From: Leptolyngbya sp. FACHB-8
GTDB taxonomy: Bacteria > Cyanobacteriota > Cyanobacteriia > Elainellales > Elainellaceae
NCBI RefSeq assembly: GCF_014695575.1
Contig: NZ_JACJOO010000015.1
Span: 1 to 64,000, forward strand
Length of the DNA: 64,000 nt
Direction of reading: 5' to 3'
The notes under the pieces were generated by a model. That model saw only the letters and a list, made by a program, of their open reading frames with translations. It made no database searches and was not told the origin of the DNA. The position numbers and the translations under genes are program-made. Of the stretch, positions 7,535 through 17,257 are shown in pieces. Each line of letters starts with the position of its first letter. The stretch's first letter is position 1.

Positions 7535-10500
7535 TTAGGTGAAGTCTGCCCGAGTGATTTGTCCGACTGTCATGTTTTGCAGCAACAAGAGCTGCTCATC
7601 ACCACGGGAGATTAACACATCACGCTGGCGTTGTTGAATTGACAGTTGACCAAAGATCAGGCTGCCACCCAGTTTAATGCGGTCCATCCCATCCGCAAAG
7701 TCTGTGACTTGATTGAGACCTTCCTTGGGATAAACGATAATCGTGTCGCTACCGGCACCCGTTGTCAGCACATCTAGACCAGGACCGCCATCCATCACGT
7801 CATTTCCGTTACCACCTAGAAGAGTGTCATTGCCGATCTGACCGTATAGGTTATCGTTGCCGGTACCGCCGATCAGGGTATCGTCTCCGTTGCCACCGAA
7901 GAGGGTATCGTGATCAATTCCACCATCCAGGAGGTCGTTATCGCCATTCCCTTGCAGGTGGTCGTTACCCGCTCCACCGAATAGGTTGTCAGCACCATAG
8001 CCACCGAAGAGGGTATCTGTGCCATCTCCACCGTACAGGCGATCGTCATCTCGGTTACCTGCCAGCAGATCGTTCCCGGCCCCGCCCAGCAGAGTGTCAG
8101 AGCCCGTTCCGCCAAAAAGGGTGTCGTCATTGTTGCCACCATCGAGGCGATCATTCTCCGTGTCACCGCTCAGGCGATCGCGTCCCTCATCACCCAGTAG
8201 GGTGTCAGAGCCCGTTCCGCCCGTGAGGACGTCGTTACCAAGGCCGCCCTCTAGGCGATCGTCCCCTGAACGGCCTAGCAAGCTATCGTTGCCTTCACCG
8301 CCGTATAGACGGTCATTATTTTCCTCACCAACTAGTTGATCATCACCACCCAGGCCGTAAATGACATCATCTCCAGCGAGGGAAGAGATCACATCTGCGT
8401 TTGCGGTTCCAGTAACGACGTCGTCAAATGGTGTCACACCCCAGGGGAAGACGTTGAATGATAGGGGAGCCGATTCACCACTCATGTTGCCTGCTGCATC
8501 AATGGCTCGGCAGGTCAGTGTGTACTGTCCTGCAACCAGTGGGTTTGCGGGCGTAAACGTCCAATGGCCTGTATCGTCTACAGTTGTTGTACCCAGGACA
8601 GTTGTTCCACGAAGGATTTGCAGGGTGGCGGAGGCTTCTCCTGTGCCCGTGAAGGTCGGCAAGTTGTTGTACCTGGATGGATCGCCTGTGAAAGCAGGAA
8701 CCTCTGGGGCCATCGTGTCAATGGTGACCGCTAGAGGAATAGAGGTGGCGGATATATTACCAAAGGTATCCGTTGCCTGTGCCGTGAACGTATAGGTACC
8801 TTGGTCGAGGGGCGTGCTGGGTGAGAAGGACCAGTGCCCTGCATCACCGACTACAACAGTTCCCAGGGAGGTTGAACCGTTAAAAATCTCCAAGTTAGAG
8901 CCTGCTTCGGCTTCACCACTCAGGTCGGGAGTTGTGTCATTGGTAAATGCAGTTCCGGTGAGGGTGGGAGCTGTGGGGGCTGTTCCATCAATTTCTGCCG
9001 TCAACGGGGCAGATGCCTCAGACGTATTGCCAGCCGCATCAGTCGCCTTAGCTGTGAATCTATGGGAGCCATTGTTTAAGGCTGTGCCTGGGGTAAATGA
9101 CCAGCGGCCATCAGCCGCTACAACCGTACCAAGAGAGACATCTCCATCAAAGATTTCTACCGTTGCACCGCTTTCTGCATCACCGCTTAGGGTAGGGGTC
9201 GTATCGTTTGTCCGGGCCGCCCCTGTAAGGGTTGGCACACTGGGAACCGCTACATCAATCATCATCTCTAGAGGAGAGGATGGTTCTGAGACATTTATGA
9301 AGCTATCCCTGGATAGGACGATGAAGGTATGCGGCCCTGCTGCCAGTGATTCGGTGGGTGAGAAAGACCAGTGCCCCGTGCTATCGGCTGTCGCGGTGCC
9401 AAGAAGTGTGCCGTCCTCAGATAGGCCGCCCTCAAAAATACCGACTACTGCTCCTGCCTCTGCAGTGCCGCTCAGTTCGGGAGTCGTGTCATTGGTTAGA
9501 GCTGCTCCCGTCAAGGTTGGTGTCGCAGGGCGAGTACTGTCAATCTGCGTTGTTAAGGAATTGGATGCTTCTGAGATATTTCCAGCCGCATCCGTGACTT
9601 TCACTGTGAAGGTATGGTTTCCATCGTTGAGAGCGGCATCAGGGGCAAAGCTCCATTGGCCATCAACGGCAATCACAGTACCAAGGGAGGTATTTCCGTC
9701 AAAGATTTCTACCGTAGCCCCAGATTCTGCGTTACCGCTGAGGGTAGGTATGTTGTCGTTGGTTCGTGTGGCGCCTTTGAGAGTGGGGGCAGCGGGGGCA
9801 GACACGTCGACCGTGACTGTGAGGGGGATAGAGAAATCTGAGGTATTGTTAAAGCCATCCGTTGCCTTAACCTTAAAGGTATGCGGGCCAGTAGACAGTG
9901 CCTCTGTGGGAGAGAAGGACCAGTTACCCGACACATCCGCAACAGTCGAGCCAATCCAGTTATCACCATCAAAAACATTCACTGTAGCTCCGGCTTCTGC
10001 TAAGCCGCTAAGTCCAGGTGTGGTGTCGTTGGTATTGGCATTCCCTGAGAGCGTGGGTGCACCCGGAGCCGTTCCATCAATGGAAACGGTTATAAATTCG
10101 GAGAAACCTGAAGAGTTACCTGCAAGATCCGTTACTTTGGCTTTAAAGGGATAGGAGCCATCATTCAACCTTTCACTCGGGCTGAAGAACCAGCGGCCAG
10201 CTTCATCAGCCGTGGTCGTTCCCAAGGGCATATCACCATCGAAAATTGCTACCGTTGCACCGGGTTCCGTTAACCCCCTGAGTTCGGGAGTTGTATCATT
10301 CGTCTCGGCAGAACTTTGGATGGTCGGCGCATTAGGGTTTGTTAGATCAACAGTGAGGAGGAATAGATTGGATGGGCTTGAAGGATTTCCAGCCGCATCT
10401 CTTGCTTGAGCCGTAAAAACATGCCCCCCCTCGCTCAAAGTCGTAGTAATAGGGAAGGACCAACTACCGCTTCCACTTGCCGTTACAGTACCCAGCGAAC

Positions 10501-11533
10501 CACCTTGCTCATCAAAGATTTCCACTACGGCATCGGGTTCCGCTAGACCGCTTAGAGCAGGAGTGGTGTCGTTGGTATGAGCCTGACCTGTAAAGACAGG
10601 GATTCCAGGAGGAGTCGCATCAATGCTGACATTCAGGGGATTGGATGCAGCAGAGATGTTTCCAGCCGCATCGGCAGCTCGAACGGTAAAGCTATGGAGA
10701 TTTTGGGACAATGGGGCCAACGGAGTATAAGACCAGTTACCATCCGTAGCGACGACAGAGGCAATATGTGCTCCACCGTCATAAATTCTGACAGTAGACC
10801 CCGGTTCTGCTGTACCGCTAAGGGTAGGAGTCGTATCATTGGTCAGCGGCGAACCTGTGATGCTAGGTGCATTGGGAGGCGTTGTATCAATAACACTGCC
10901 AGACCCGTCATACAAAGTCCCCGTAAAGTCTAGTAGTCTAACGCGGTGTTCATTTGTGGAACCTCCCGTTCCAGCACCAAAACCCCAGTAGACTGAAGAG
11001 GGGTTTGTCCCAAATTGGTTACCTAGCCCACTTTGCGACGACATTGCGACGCCATCAAATGTATAGCTCAGAGTTTGTGTGCTAGCAGTCCAATTGACGA
11101 CAACGGTATGGTATTGACCATCTTCAATATTACTTAATGTCTTTAGGGTGGATAAATTTTGGGTATTGGTGTCTGGGTCGACAAAGGTTGTGTGATCTGC
11201 AGCGGGATCGCCAGTATTTTGAAAAGTGTCAAATTCAATCCCAAAAGCGTTCTGAACACCTGCGATACCTAAGCCTGCGCCAGTAGAACCAATTGCGGAT
11301 GCACCACGCGGGTCATTATGAAGTACGAAACCAATGCCGTCTGCACCTCTATCATTGGTGCCCAAGTAGACTTCAAATGAAAGGGTCCAGTTGGTGGTAA
11401 CGTCAATACGGGTTTTAGAAAAGACTGAGCCACTTTGACTTCCTACATCCTCAGTGAGCCGAACTTCATTAGTGCTTAGAGAGGTAGCAGTGCCGTTGAA
11501 ATTGAAGAGAGTACTAACACCAGGTAATGCCAT
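7535..11533 (-). CDS. Giant secreted adhesin: L-type lectin, nine Ig-like repeats, RTX repeats
   Basis: The 1332-residue protein starts with a legume-type (L-type) lectin domain (about 8-205; LSFEVYLG, DGIGFVLHND, FGIEFDTFQN, VVVNWT). Nine Ig-like repeats of about 90 residues follow (about 216-1045). Each opens with a variant of TNDTTPTLSGTAEPGATV and contains GNWSF and an AAGN segment. After a linker come haemolysin-type calcium-binding nonapeptides (GGxGxDxLx, about 1050-1280). There is no signal peptide; RTX proteins of this layout usually leave through a type I secretion system using a C-terminal signal (family knowledge). Likely role: calcium-dependent surface adhesion or sugar binding. 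AAAGGAT lies about 12 bases before the ATG and supports the start. Long antisense open frames in this gene are by-products of the repeats. Confidence 0.9.
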   Translation of the reverse strand: MALPGVSTLFNFNGTATSLSTNEVRLTEDVGSQSGSVFSKTRIDVTTNWTLSFEVYLGTNDRGADGIGFVLHNDPRGASAIGSTGAGLGIAGVQNAFGIEFDTFQNTGDPAADHTTFVDPDTNTQNLSTLKTLSNIEDGQYHTVVVNWTASTQTLSYTFDGVAMSSQSGLGNQFGTNPSSVYWGFGAGTGGSTNEHRVRLLDFTGTLYDGSGSVIDTTPPNAPSITGSPLTNDTTPTLSGTAEPGSTVRIYDGGAHIASVVATDGNWSYTPLAPLSQNLHSFTVRAADAAGNISAASNPLNVSIDATPPGIPVFTGQAHTNDTTPALSGLAEPDAVVEIFDEQGGSLGTVTASGSGSWSFPITTTLSEGGHVFTAQARDAAGNPSSPSNLFLLTVDLTNPNAPTIQSSAETNDTTPELRGLTEPGATVAIFDGDMPLGTTTADEAGRWFFSPSERLNDGSYPFKAKVTDLAGNSSGFSEFITVSIDGTAPGAPTLSGNANTNDTTPGLSGLAEAGATVNVFDGDNWIGSTVADVSGNWSFSPTEALSTGPHTFKVKATDGFNNTSDFSIPLTVTVDVSAPAAPTLKGATRTNDNIPTLSGNAESGATVEIFDGNTSLGTVIAVDGQWSFAPDAALNDGNHTFTVKVTDAAGNISEASNSLTTQIDSTRPATPTLTGAALTNDTTPELSGTAEAGAVVGIFEGGLSEDGTLLGTATADSTGHWSFSPTESLAAGPHTFIVLSRDSFINVSEPSSPLEMMIDVAVPSVPTLTGAARTNDTTPTLSGDAESGATVEIFDGDVSLGTVVAADGRWSFTPGTALNNGSHRFTAKATDAAGNTSEASAPLTAEIDGTAPTAPTLTGTAFTNDTTPDLSGEAEAGSNLEIFNGSTSLGTVVVGDAGHWSFSPSTPLDQGTYTFTAQATDTFGNISATSIPLAVTIDTMAPEVPAFTGDPSRYNNLPTFTGTGEASATLQILRGTTVLGTTTVDDTGHWTFTPANPLVAGQYTLTCRAIDAAGNMSGESAPLSFNVFPWGVTPFDDVVTGTANADVISSLAGDDVIYGLGGDDQLVGEENNDRLYGGEGNDSLLGRSGDDRLEGGLGNDVLTGGTGSDTLLGDEGRDRLSGDTENDRLDGGNNDDTLFGGTGSDTLLGGAGNDLLAGNRDDDRLYGGDGTDTLFGGYGADNLFGGAGNDHLQGNGDNDLLDGGIDHDTLFGGNGDDTLIGGTGNDNLYGQIGNDTLLGGNGNDVMDGGPGLDVLTTGAGSDTIIVYPKEGLNQVTDFADGMDRIKLGGSLIFGQLSIQQRQRDVLISRGDEQLLLLQNMTVGQITRADFT

Positions 11534-11686
11534 GAGAGTATCCTTTTATGGGTTGCAAAGTTTGCGATCGCCCTAGAAATGCTGTTACTTATGGGCGGGT
11601 GAGCTATTACATCAAGCTGTGAGTTGTACTGAATGTGGCACTGCAGTTAGATGTTGTTGAGGCAGGCACATGTTCTTGTCAGGTCA

Positions 11687-11806
11687 TCAGCTTTTGAGCC
11701 ATTCTTCAGTTACATTGCCTCTGGCCACAAGGCGGAGGGAAGCATAAGTCATTCCACCTAGGAGGAGACCTACTATCAAGCCGCTGGTGCAATGCCAATG
11801 ACGCAT
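11687..11806 (-). CDS. Possible 39-residue single-span membrane peptide
   Basis: An ATG at 11806 opens a 39-residue frame ending in WLKS, with one hydrophobic stretch (SGLIVGLLLGGMTYASLRLV). No ribosome binding site is evident, and the frame could be chance. It is mentioned only because cyanobacteria encode many tiny membrane peptides. No function is inferred. Confidence 0.2.
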   Translation of the reverse strand: MRHWHCTSGLIVGLLLGGMTYASLRLVARGNVTEEWLKS

Positions 11807-12040
11807 TGTTAGAAACAGCGTAAGGCAGCTGCAGTGAGCGGCTTCTGGACGGAGTCAGAGCCGAGCAAATCATGCTGGAATTTATTGAATAACTACACTG
11901 AAATAGAAAGTCTCGTGGCAAAGCCAGGTGAACCGAGAGTTCACTATCTAGAAGATCCAGATGAGAAGGAATTCGATATGCGATCGCTATCTAAAGAACT
12001 ACTGAGGACGATCACCACGAGCACCTTTGCGAGAGCATGA

Positions 12041-12090
12041 AGAAACATTCATTTTTTATGGGTATTACCTAATAAAAAATGAATGTTTCT
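12041..12090. repeat. Perfect 19 bp-stem hairpin
   Basis: AGAAACATTCATTTTTTAT (12041-12059) pairs exactly with 12072-12090 around a 12-base loop. AT-rich and without neighbouring genes; probably a MITE relic. Confidence 0.75.
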
Positions 12091-12507
12091 CAGCACTTTT
12101 CAAATAATTTCCGAAGTTGTGTAAGGGTTTGAGAGCCACATTGGGAAATAGGGCAACTGTACGTTACAGAGCATGAAGTGAATGAGTTGGGCATGGCTTA
12201 ACCAAATAGAATTAGGCATTGAAGAATGCTCTAAATTTTTTGCTGATATAAGCAGTATTTACCTCTTATGCTTCTGTGACATGAGGCTGAGGATTCAGTT
12301 TTCTCATGTCTCAGGAGGATGAGAGGAGCGCTGAGCCGCTTAAATTTCAGCAGTGATCTTTCAGAGCAATCTCTACGCTTGTGTAGTTACCCATGAACTT
12401 CTCACTTCATTAATATACCCAATGAAACAGCTCGCTCACTGTCAAACTCGATAGCTTTACCAATCCTTTTTCTTTAATTTTATTTCTATTTTAAGCTGAA
12501 AAATTTC

Positions 12508-12791
12508 AGCAATACTTACTTTAAGAAGCAAGGAATTTTTCGGTAAAATCAGGCATTTTAGTAACTTGAAAATGCAAATAGTATGTGTTTTTACGGGCGT
12601 TAATTTATTGCTTTAGTGTGTCATAGCTTGTTCAAGCAATATTTTGGATTTTATATTTCTCTAGTATCTTGAGTTAAAGACTTTAAGAAAAATGGCAGCA
12701 CTTACTCTAAAAAAATAAGGAATTTATCAGTAGAAATTGGCATTCTATCAACTTGAATATTCCAATATTCAGAATTTTTACGCACAATTAT
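12508..12791. repeat. Two diverged direct repeats, period about 187 bp
   Basis: About 98 bp starting CAGCAATACTTACT at 12508 recur as CAGCACTTACTCT from about 12695. Matching landmarks in both are AAGGAATTT, GGCATT, AACTTGAA, and TTTTTACG near the end. The copies differ at many sites but keep order and spacing. No open frame is conserved across them. Confidence 0.6.
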
Positions 12792-12876
12792 TAGGCTGCA
12801 CCCCAGTTGTGAGAGCCCGATAGGTAATGCCAAACGCACTTATACAATCGGGATACAGCCGTTTGCTAAGGCTGTG

Positions 12877-15660
12877 CTACCCAACGGGGTCTTCTAGAAA
12901 TTGGAACGCTCCGACGGCGATCGCCCGTGCCACTGTATTCTGAAACGTAGGATTTGCCAGTCGTGGGGCATCCGCTGCCCCCGTCACAAACCCGGTTTCT
13001 ACCAACACCGCTGGCATTGTGGTTTGCCTTAACACTAAAAAATTGGCTGTCTTTACACCTCGATTCGTTGTCTCTATCGCCTGTGTAATATTGTTGTGAA
13101 TCGACTGGGCCAACTCAGCACCTTCGGTAGAATTGGGATAGTGATAGGTTTCAGTCCCATTGACCTCGGGGTGATCACTGCCCGCTGAGTTGGCATGAAT
13201 GCTGATGAATAGATCAGCCTTAGCCTGTTCTGCGATCGCTACTCGCTCCTCCAATGCGAGCACACGATCATCCTTTCGGGTTAGCAACACTCGGAATTTG
13301 AATTCTTGAAGAATGCGAGCGGTTTCAAGCGCAATTGCTAGATTCACGTTTTTTTCAAGCAAATAGTTCAGGCCGATGGAGCCTGTATCCGTACCCCCAT
13401 GGCCAGGATCGATCACGATTAGCGGCGTAGTGTCCGATGATGAGGTCGGGGTACCCGAATCGGGCGGAGTGGTAGTTGGTGTAACGATGTAAGGTGAGGG
13501 GATGGCAGGCGATCGCCCCCAGTACACCAGGGCTTGATATACCATGGCTGAAACCTCGGCGCGGGTGGCTGCCCTTGTGGGATTGAGCTGTGTCACATCA
13601 GGGTAGCTAACCACCAGGTTGTTGGCAGTGGCGCTGGCAACGGAGGTATGGGCAACGGAAGGAATGGTGTCGCGATCGCGATATCGCTCGACCAGTGTAG
13701 GAGCGCCGGTAGGCAGCTTCAAGCCATTCACCAGAGATAGGATGACCTCAATTCGGAGGATGTTTTGGTCAGGCCGGAAGGTGCCATCGGCGTTGCCTGA
13801 AAGTAGCCGTCCTCGGTAGGCTCGTTGAATTGCTGTCGCCGCCCAGTGATTTTCGGGGACATCGCTGAATGGCATCACAGCCCGTTCTGGGACCGGATTG
13901 AAAGCATTGACCATGATGGCTGCATACTGTGCCCTCGTAATTGGGCCATCCGGCTGAAAGCGACCATCTTCAAAGCCGCTAATGAAACCCTGGCTGGCCA
14001 AACCCCGCACGAAGTCTTCGCCCCAGTGGCTGCGAACATCTGAAAAGGAAACAGCGGCGGCGCTCGGCATGACTATGTAGGGTGAACCGATTGCCCGGGC
14101 CTTTCCCGTTGCCACCAAAGCCTGGTAAATCATCACTGCAATTTCCGCGCGAGTGATGTCGATTAGCGGTTCAAAGCGGCTGGGGTCAGGATGATTCACG
14201 ACCAGACGTTTTTGCGTGGCGATCGCCACAGGTACTGTCGCGTAAGTCGGAATTTCGGCGCGATCGCGATATACATTCAGAGTTTCGGGAGTGCTACCGC
14301 TCAGCTCTAATCCGCCGACCAGGGAAACGGTGGCTTGCACACGGGTGAGATTTTGGGTGGGCCGGAAGGTGCCATCGGGAAATCCAACAATGAAACCCAT
14401 GGCCTCGGCCTTAGCGATCGCCTCCGCCGCCCAGAAGTTGGCAGGCACATCCACAAAACTGGAGCTGGAACGGCGATCGGGTAAGGTGAAAGCACGTGCA
14501 ATCAGAGCGGCATACTGTGCTCGGTTGATGCTGATTTCGGGTTTAAAGGTGCCATCGGGGTAACCCCCAATCAGGCTCCGTTCTACCAGGGCTCGGATGA
14601 AGGGCTCAGCCCAGTGCCCAACGACGTCAGGCAGGGTACCTGGAGAAGGCTGGGTAGGTGGAGGGGTGGTCGGTGGGGGTGGCGTTACGGGTGGTTGTTC
14701 GGTCGGGGGAGCCGGAACCGGGCGGGGAATCACGGTACGGATTTGCTCGTTGACTTCGCTAGCCTGAAATTCAACTCCCTGGCTACTGCCACTGATGTTA
14801 ACGTTAACGCGAGTAGGGCTGAGGTCGTTTCCGACCGATAGCAATGGAGCCGCACTGGCATTACGAACATCTGATTCGCCATTCCGACGGAAAATATTGC
14901 CTGCGGGATCTTGAGGTTGTCCTAAATCTGGGACCGCGTTGTTCATGACAACGAGGCCATCAGCCTGGTTTCCCTCTACCTGATTATTCCGCAATACGGG
15001 TCGAGCTGAGCCAGAAATGACGATGCCAGCCCGGTTGTTGATAACACGGTTTTCTGTTAGTAGCGGAGCTGCAGTGTCACTAATGGCAATGCCATAGCCG
15101 GTCTGCTGAAACAGGTTGCGGCGAAGTTCTCCTTTGCTGTTGCGGGTGAGGGAAATCCCACTGGCTGCATTCCCTTGAAAGGTACTGTCAGTGATGCTTA
15201 CGTTGGCGTTGCCTGTAGTGAGGATGCCTTCGCGACCGCAGTTAAGGAAGGTGCAGTTGGCGATCGCCCCCGCCCCGTCTTCTACCCAAATTCCAGTGCC
15301 ACGAGGATTGCGATTTGTCACTGTAATTCCCTGCACTGTTGCCCCATTTCCCATCCGGAGGGCAGTATTCTGCCGTGCAAAGATGGGGCTGAGGAAGTCG
15401 CCGCCGCCTTCAAACACGACGCTCTGGCCCCGGTTGGCAAGTTCGCCAAAGATTTGCACTCCCGCTCCAAGTTCCAGAGGAAACGTTTCACCGTTAGCTG
15501 CCCCATAGCGTCCCGGCACCAGTCGAATCAACGTGCCTGAAGTTGCCCGCCGTAACGCTCGGGTGAGGGTCTTGTAGGGAGCTGACTGGCTTCCACTGCC
15601 GCGATCATCGCCGCTGACCGGGTTAACGTACAGAGTTTGGGTAACAGTAGCCTGAACCAT
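12877..15660 (-). CDS. Beta-helix, six SLH repeats and N-acetylmuramoyl-L-alanine amidase fusion
   Basis: The product (927 residues from the ATG at 15660; an ATG at 15696 would add 12) has three blocks. The N-terminal part (about 1-320) is a DUF1565/parallel beta-helix: LYVNPVSGDDRGSGSQSAPY, then many short G/N-rich turns. A Pro/Thr linker leads to six S-layer homology units in two triplets (about 345-530 and 545-730; motifs HWAEPFIRAL, GGYPDGTFKP, INRAQYAALI). The C-terminal Amidase_3 domain (about 755-920) has DPGHGGTDTG, LLEKNVNLA, SIHANSAG and VLVETGF, which supply the zinc ligands His-Glu-His and the catalytic Glu. The protein should be held to peptidoglycan-linked polymers by SLH and cut the stem-sugar amide bond. 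No signal peptide is evident at either start, which is odd for a wall enzyme. Confidence 0.9.
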   Translation of the reverse strand: MVQATVTQTLYVNPVSGDDRGSGSQSAPYKTLTRALRRATSGTLIRLVPGRYGAANGETFPLELGAGVQIFGELANRGQSVVFEGGGDFLSPIFARQNTALRMGNGATVQGITVTNRNPRGTGIWVEDGAGAIANCTFLNCGREGILTTGNANVSITDSTFQGNAASGISLTRNSKGELRRNLFQQTGYGIAISDTAAPLLTENRVINNRAGIVISGSARPVLRNNQVEGNQADGLVVMNNAVPDLGQPQDPAGNIFRRNGESDVRNASAAPLLSVGNDLSPTRVNVNISGSSQGVEFQASEVNEQIRTVIPRPVPAPPTEQPPVTPPPPTTPPPTQPSPGTLPDVVGHWAEPFIRALVERSLIGGYPDGTFKPEISINRAQYAALIARAFTLPDRRSSSSFVDVPANFWAAEAIAKAEAMGFIVGFPDGTFRPTQNLTRVQATVSLVGGLELSGSTPETLNVYRDRAEIPTYATVPVAIATQKRLVVNHPDPSRFEPLIDITRAEIAVMIYQALVATGKARAIGSPYIVMPSAAAVSFSDVRSHWGEDFVRGLASQGFISGFEDGRFQPDGPITRAQYAAIMVNAFNPVPERAVMPFSDVPENHWAATAIQRAYRGRLLSGNADGTFRPDQNILRIEVILSLVNGLKLPTGAPTLVERYRDRDTIPSVAHTSVASATANNLVVSYPDVTQLNPTRAATRAEVSAMVYQALVYWGRSPAIPSPYIVTPTTTPPDSGTPTSSSDTTPLIVIDPGHGGTDTGSIGLNYLLEKNVNLAIALETARILQEFKFRVLLTRKDDRVLALEERVAIAEQAKADLFISIHANSAGSDHPEVNGTETYHYPNSTEGAELAQSIHNNITQAIETTNRGVKTANFLVLRQTTMPAVLVETGFVTGAADAPRLANPTFQNTVARAIAVGAFQFLEDPVG

Positions 15661-15836
15661 AGCAATCCAAAAATGATGACTCCGTTCCTCTGGCATGATG
15701 CCACAGGACTTTCAGAATGGGGCGGTTACTTCATATAGCTTTCTTCACATCGTGCCCTCAGAACTCAGGTCTGAATTGCGATATAGGGTTGGGGTCGCAA
15801 AATCAGGGGCTGGTTTTGAGGCAATACTAGGCATCC

Positions 15837-15887
15837 GAAATGTTTTTTGAGAGGAGTGGGTATACCGACCCCTCTCAAAAACATTTC
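15837..15887. repeat. Hairpin with 16-17 bp arms
   Basis: GAAATGTTTTTTGAGAG (15837-15853) pairs with CTCTCAAAAACATTTC (15872-15887), with one base of slippage in the T tract. No other copy was noticed in the window. Confidence 0.7.
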
Positions 15888-15894
15888 ACAAATC

Positions 15895-15989
15895 ATCAGG
15901 ACTTATGCATTTATGTTGTAGCTGGGGTGCGAAGCACCCCAGCTACAACATAAATGCTCTAGATATAGCGGACTTGCGTAAGTCCTGAT
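15895..15989. repeat. Family C element (CAGGACTTACG ends), copy 1
   Basis: ATCAGGACTTA at 15895-15905 and TAAGTCCTGAT at 15979-15989 are perfect inverted ends. The inside is a long hairpin (15909-15955) around GAA with the core GGGGTGCGAAGCACCCC. Relatives are at 27515-27604, 30938-31028 and, partly, 21206-21268 and 56554-56617. Confidence 0.85.
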
Positions 15990-16204
15990 CCTGTAGAAAT
16001 ACTCTTAGTACAGGGCAAAAAATGAAACTCTCTAAAAATGAGATTCTCCCGTTGTGGCGCGTCGCCATCACAATGGGAAAACCCGGTTTTTGGTTTTTAG
16101 TAAAGTACAAGGTGTGAGTATGGAATTTCCTGTCAAAACGGAGATTCAATTTTTAATGACTCACTCTACTGTGGGGAAAGAATGATTTTTTAGGTCGGTG
16201 CACC

Positions 16205-17257
16205 ATGGGCAAGGAAATCAATGTAGGTTTGGTTGGCTATGGGAGTGCGGCTCGTGTCTTTCATGCGCCTCTGATTCAAGCGGTGCCAGAGCTTCGTCTG
16301 AAAACCGTTGTTGAAAGGCACAGTAATGAATCTCAAACTCGCTATCCCGATGTTGAGGTCGTTCGCCACATTGAAACTCTTCTAGAAGATAGCGCGATCG
16401 ATGTGGTAGTAATTACAACGCCCAATGCATCACATTTTGATCTAGCTCAAAAATCCTTACTAGCCGGGAAACATGTGGTTGTTGAAAAGCCTTTCACAGC
16501 TAGCTCAAAGCAGGCACAGGTGCTCATTAAACTAGCTCGTCAGCAAGGCAAAATTATCAGCGTTAATCACAATCGACGATGGGATGGGGATTTCCTAACT
16601 GTCAAGAGGTTGTTAGAGAATAAACTCTTAGGCCGTTTAGTCGAGTATGAATCTCACTTTGATCGTTTTAGAAATTATATAAGACCTAACGCCTGGAAGG
16701 AAAAGAGCGGGGAAGGAAGCGGCATCCTGTTTGACCTTGGCTCCCACCTAATTGATCAGGCTCAAGTGTTGTTTGGTTTGCCCAGCATGGTTACTGCAGA
16801 CATTCGTGTACAGCGGGATGGAGGGAGTGCAGATGATAATTTTGAGTTAATCCTGCATTATGACCAGCTAAAGGTCACCCTGAAGGCGGGAATGCTCGTG
16901 CGAGAGCCTTGTCCACGGTTTATTCTGCATGGTACAGAGGGGTCATTTATTAAATATGGCTATGACCCTCAAGAAAACGCGTTGAAACAAGGCCATACCC
17001 CTTTAGAAGTCGATTGGGGTACAGAACCGAAGGAGCACTGGGGAAACCTCATCACTCAGATTCAGGGCCTGCACTTTGAAGGACATATCGAAACCCTTCC
17101 TGGATGCTATCAGGCCTACTATGAAAACCTGGTGCATGCTATGAGTGGGAGAGCTGAACTGGCTGTTGAACCTGAAGAAGCAAGAGATACTATTCGTATT
17201 ATCGAACTTGCGGTCCAGAGCAATGAGGAAAAACGCACCGTTCCCTGCACCTGGTAA
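16205..17257 (+). CDS. Gfo/Idh/MocA family NAD(P)-dependent oxidoreductase
   Basis: The 350-residue protein has a Rossmann N-terminal half starting VGLVGYGSAARVFHAP, the EKPF signature (HVVVEKPFTAS, about 93-103) and a C-terminal alpha/beta domain with SGILFDLGSHLIDQAQ, the usual substrate-binding region with its conserved His. The family oxidises or reduces hydroxyl groups of sugars, inositols or biliverdin; the sequence most resembles the YdgJ/YhhX branch, whose substrates are poorly known. It stands alone, with a palindrome-rich upstream region. The substrate cannot be told from this sequence. Confidence 0.92.
   Translation: MGKEINVGLVGYGSAARVFHAPLIQAVPELRLKTVVERHSNESQTRYPDVEVVRHIETLLEDSAIDVVVITTPNASHFDLAQKSLLAGKHVVVEKPFTASSKQAQVLIKLARQQGKIISVNHNRRWDGDFLTVKRLLENKLLGRLVEYESHFDRFRNYIRPNAWKEKSGEGSGILFDLGSHLIDQAQVLFGLPSMVTADIRVQRDGGSADDNFELILHYDQLKVTLKAGMLVREPCPRFILHGTEGSFIKYGYDPQENALKQGHTPLEVDWGTEPKEHWGNLITQIQGLHFEGHIETLPGCYQAYYENLVHAMSGRAELAVEPEEARDTIRIIELAVQSNEEKRTVPCTW

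Larger units (their letters stand above)
11534..12876. other. 1.34 kb non-coding, AT-rich in its right half
   Basis: No gene is clearly supported. It holds a perfect hairpin at 12041-12090 and, between about 12460 and 12800, a strongly AT-rich block with two diverged direct repeats. A very short membrane-type frame (11687-11806) is listed separately. The AT-rich segment is unlike the rest of the window in base composition. Confidence 0.6.
15661..16204. other. Intergenic, about 540 bp, with two palindromic elements
   Basis: This lies between two genes that read apart from each other, so promoters for both should be here. It contains a hairpin at 15837-15887 and a family C element at 15895-15989. 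No gene is seen. Confidence 0.6.

Noticed and set aside
7800-8350. Short-period tandem DNA repeats
   Set aside because: They are the coding repeats for RTX calcium-binding nonapeptides, not a separate DNA feature.
8814-10154. Long forward-strand open frame of 446 codons
   Set aside because: It is antisense to the Ig repeats of the RTX adhesin; its regularity comes from the repeats, and it has no independent family signature.
11834-12040. Forward 68-codon frame in the 1.3 kb gap
   Set aside because: No ribosome binding site or family pattern; composition is as expected by chance.
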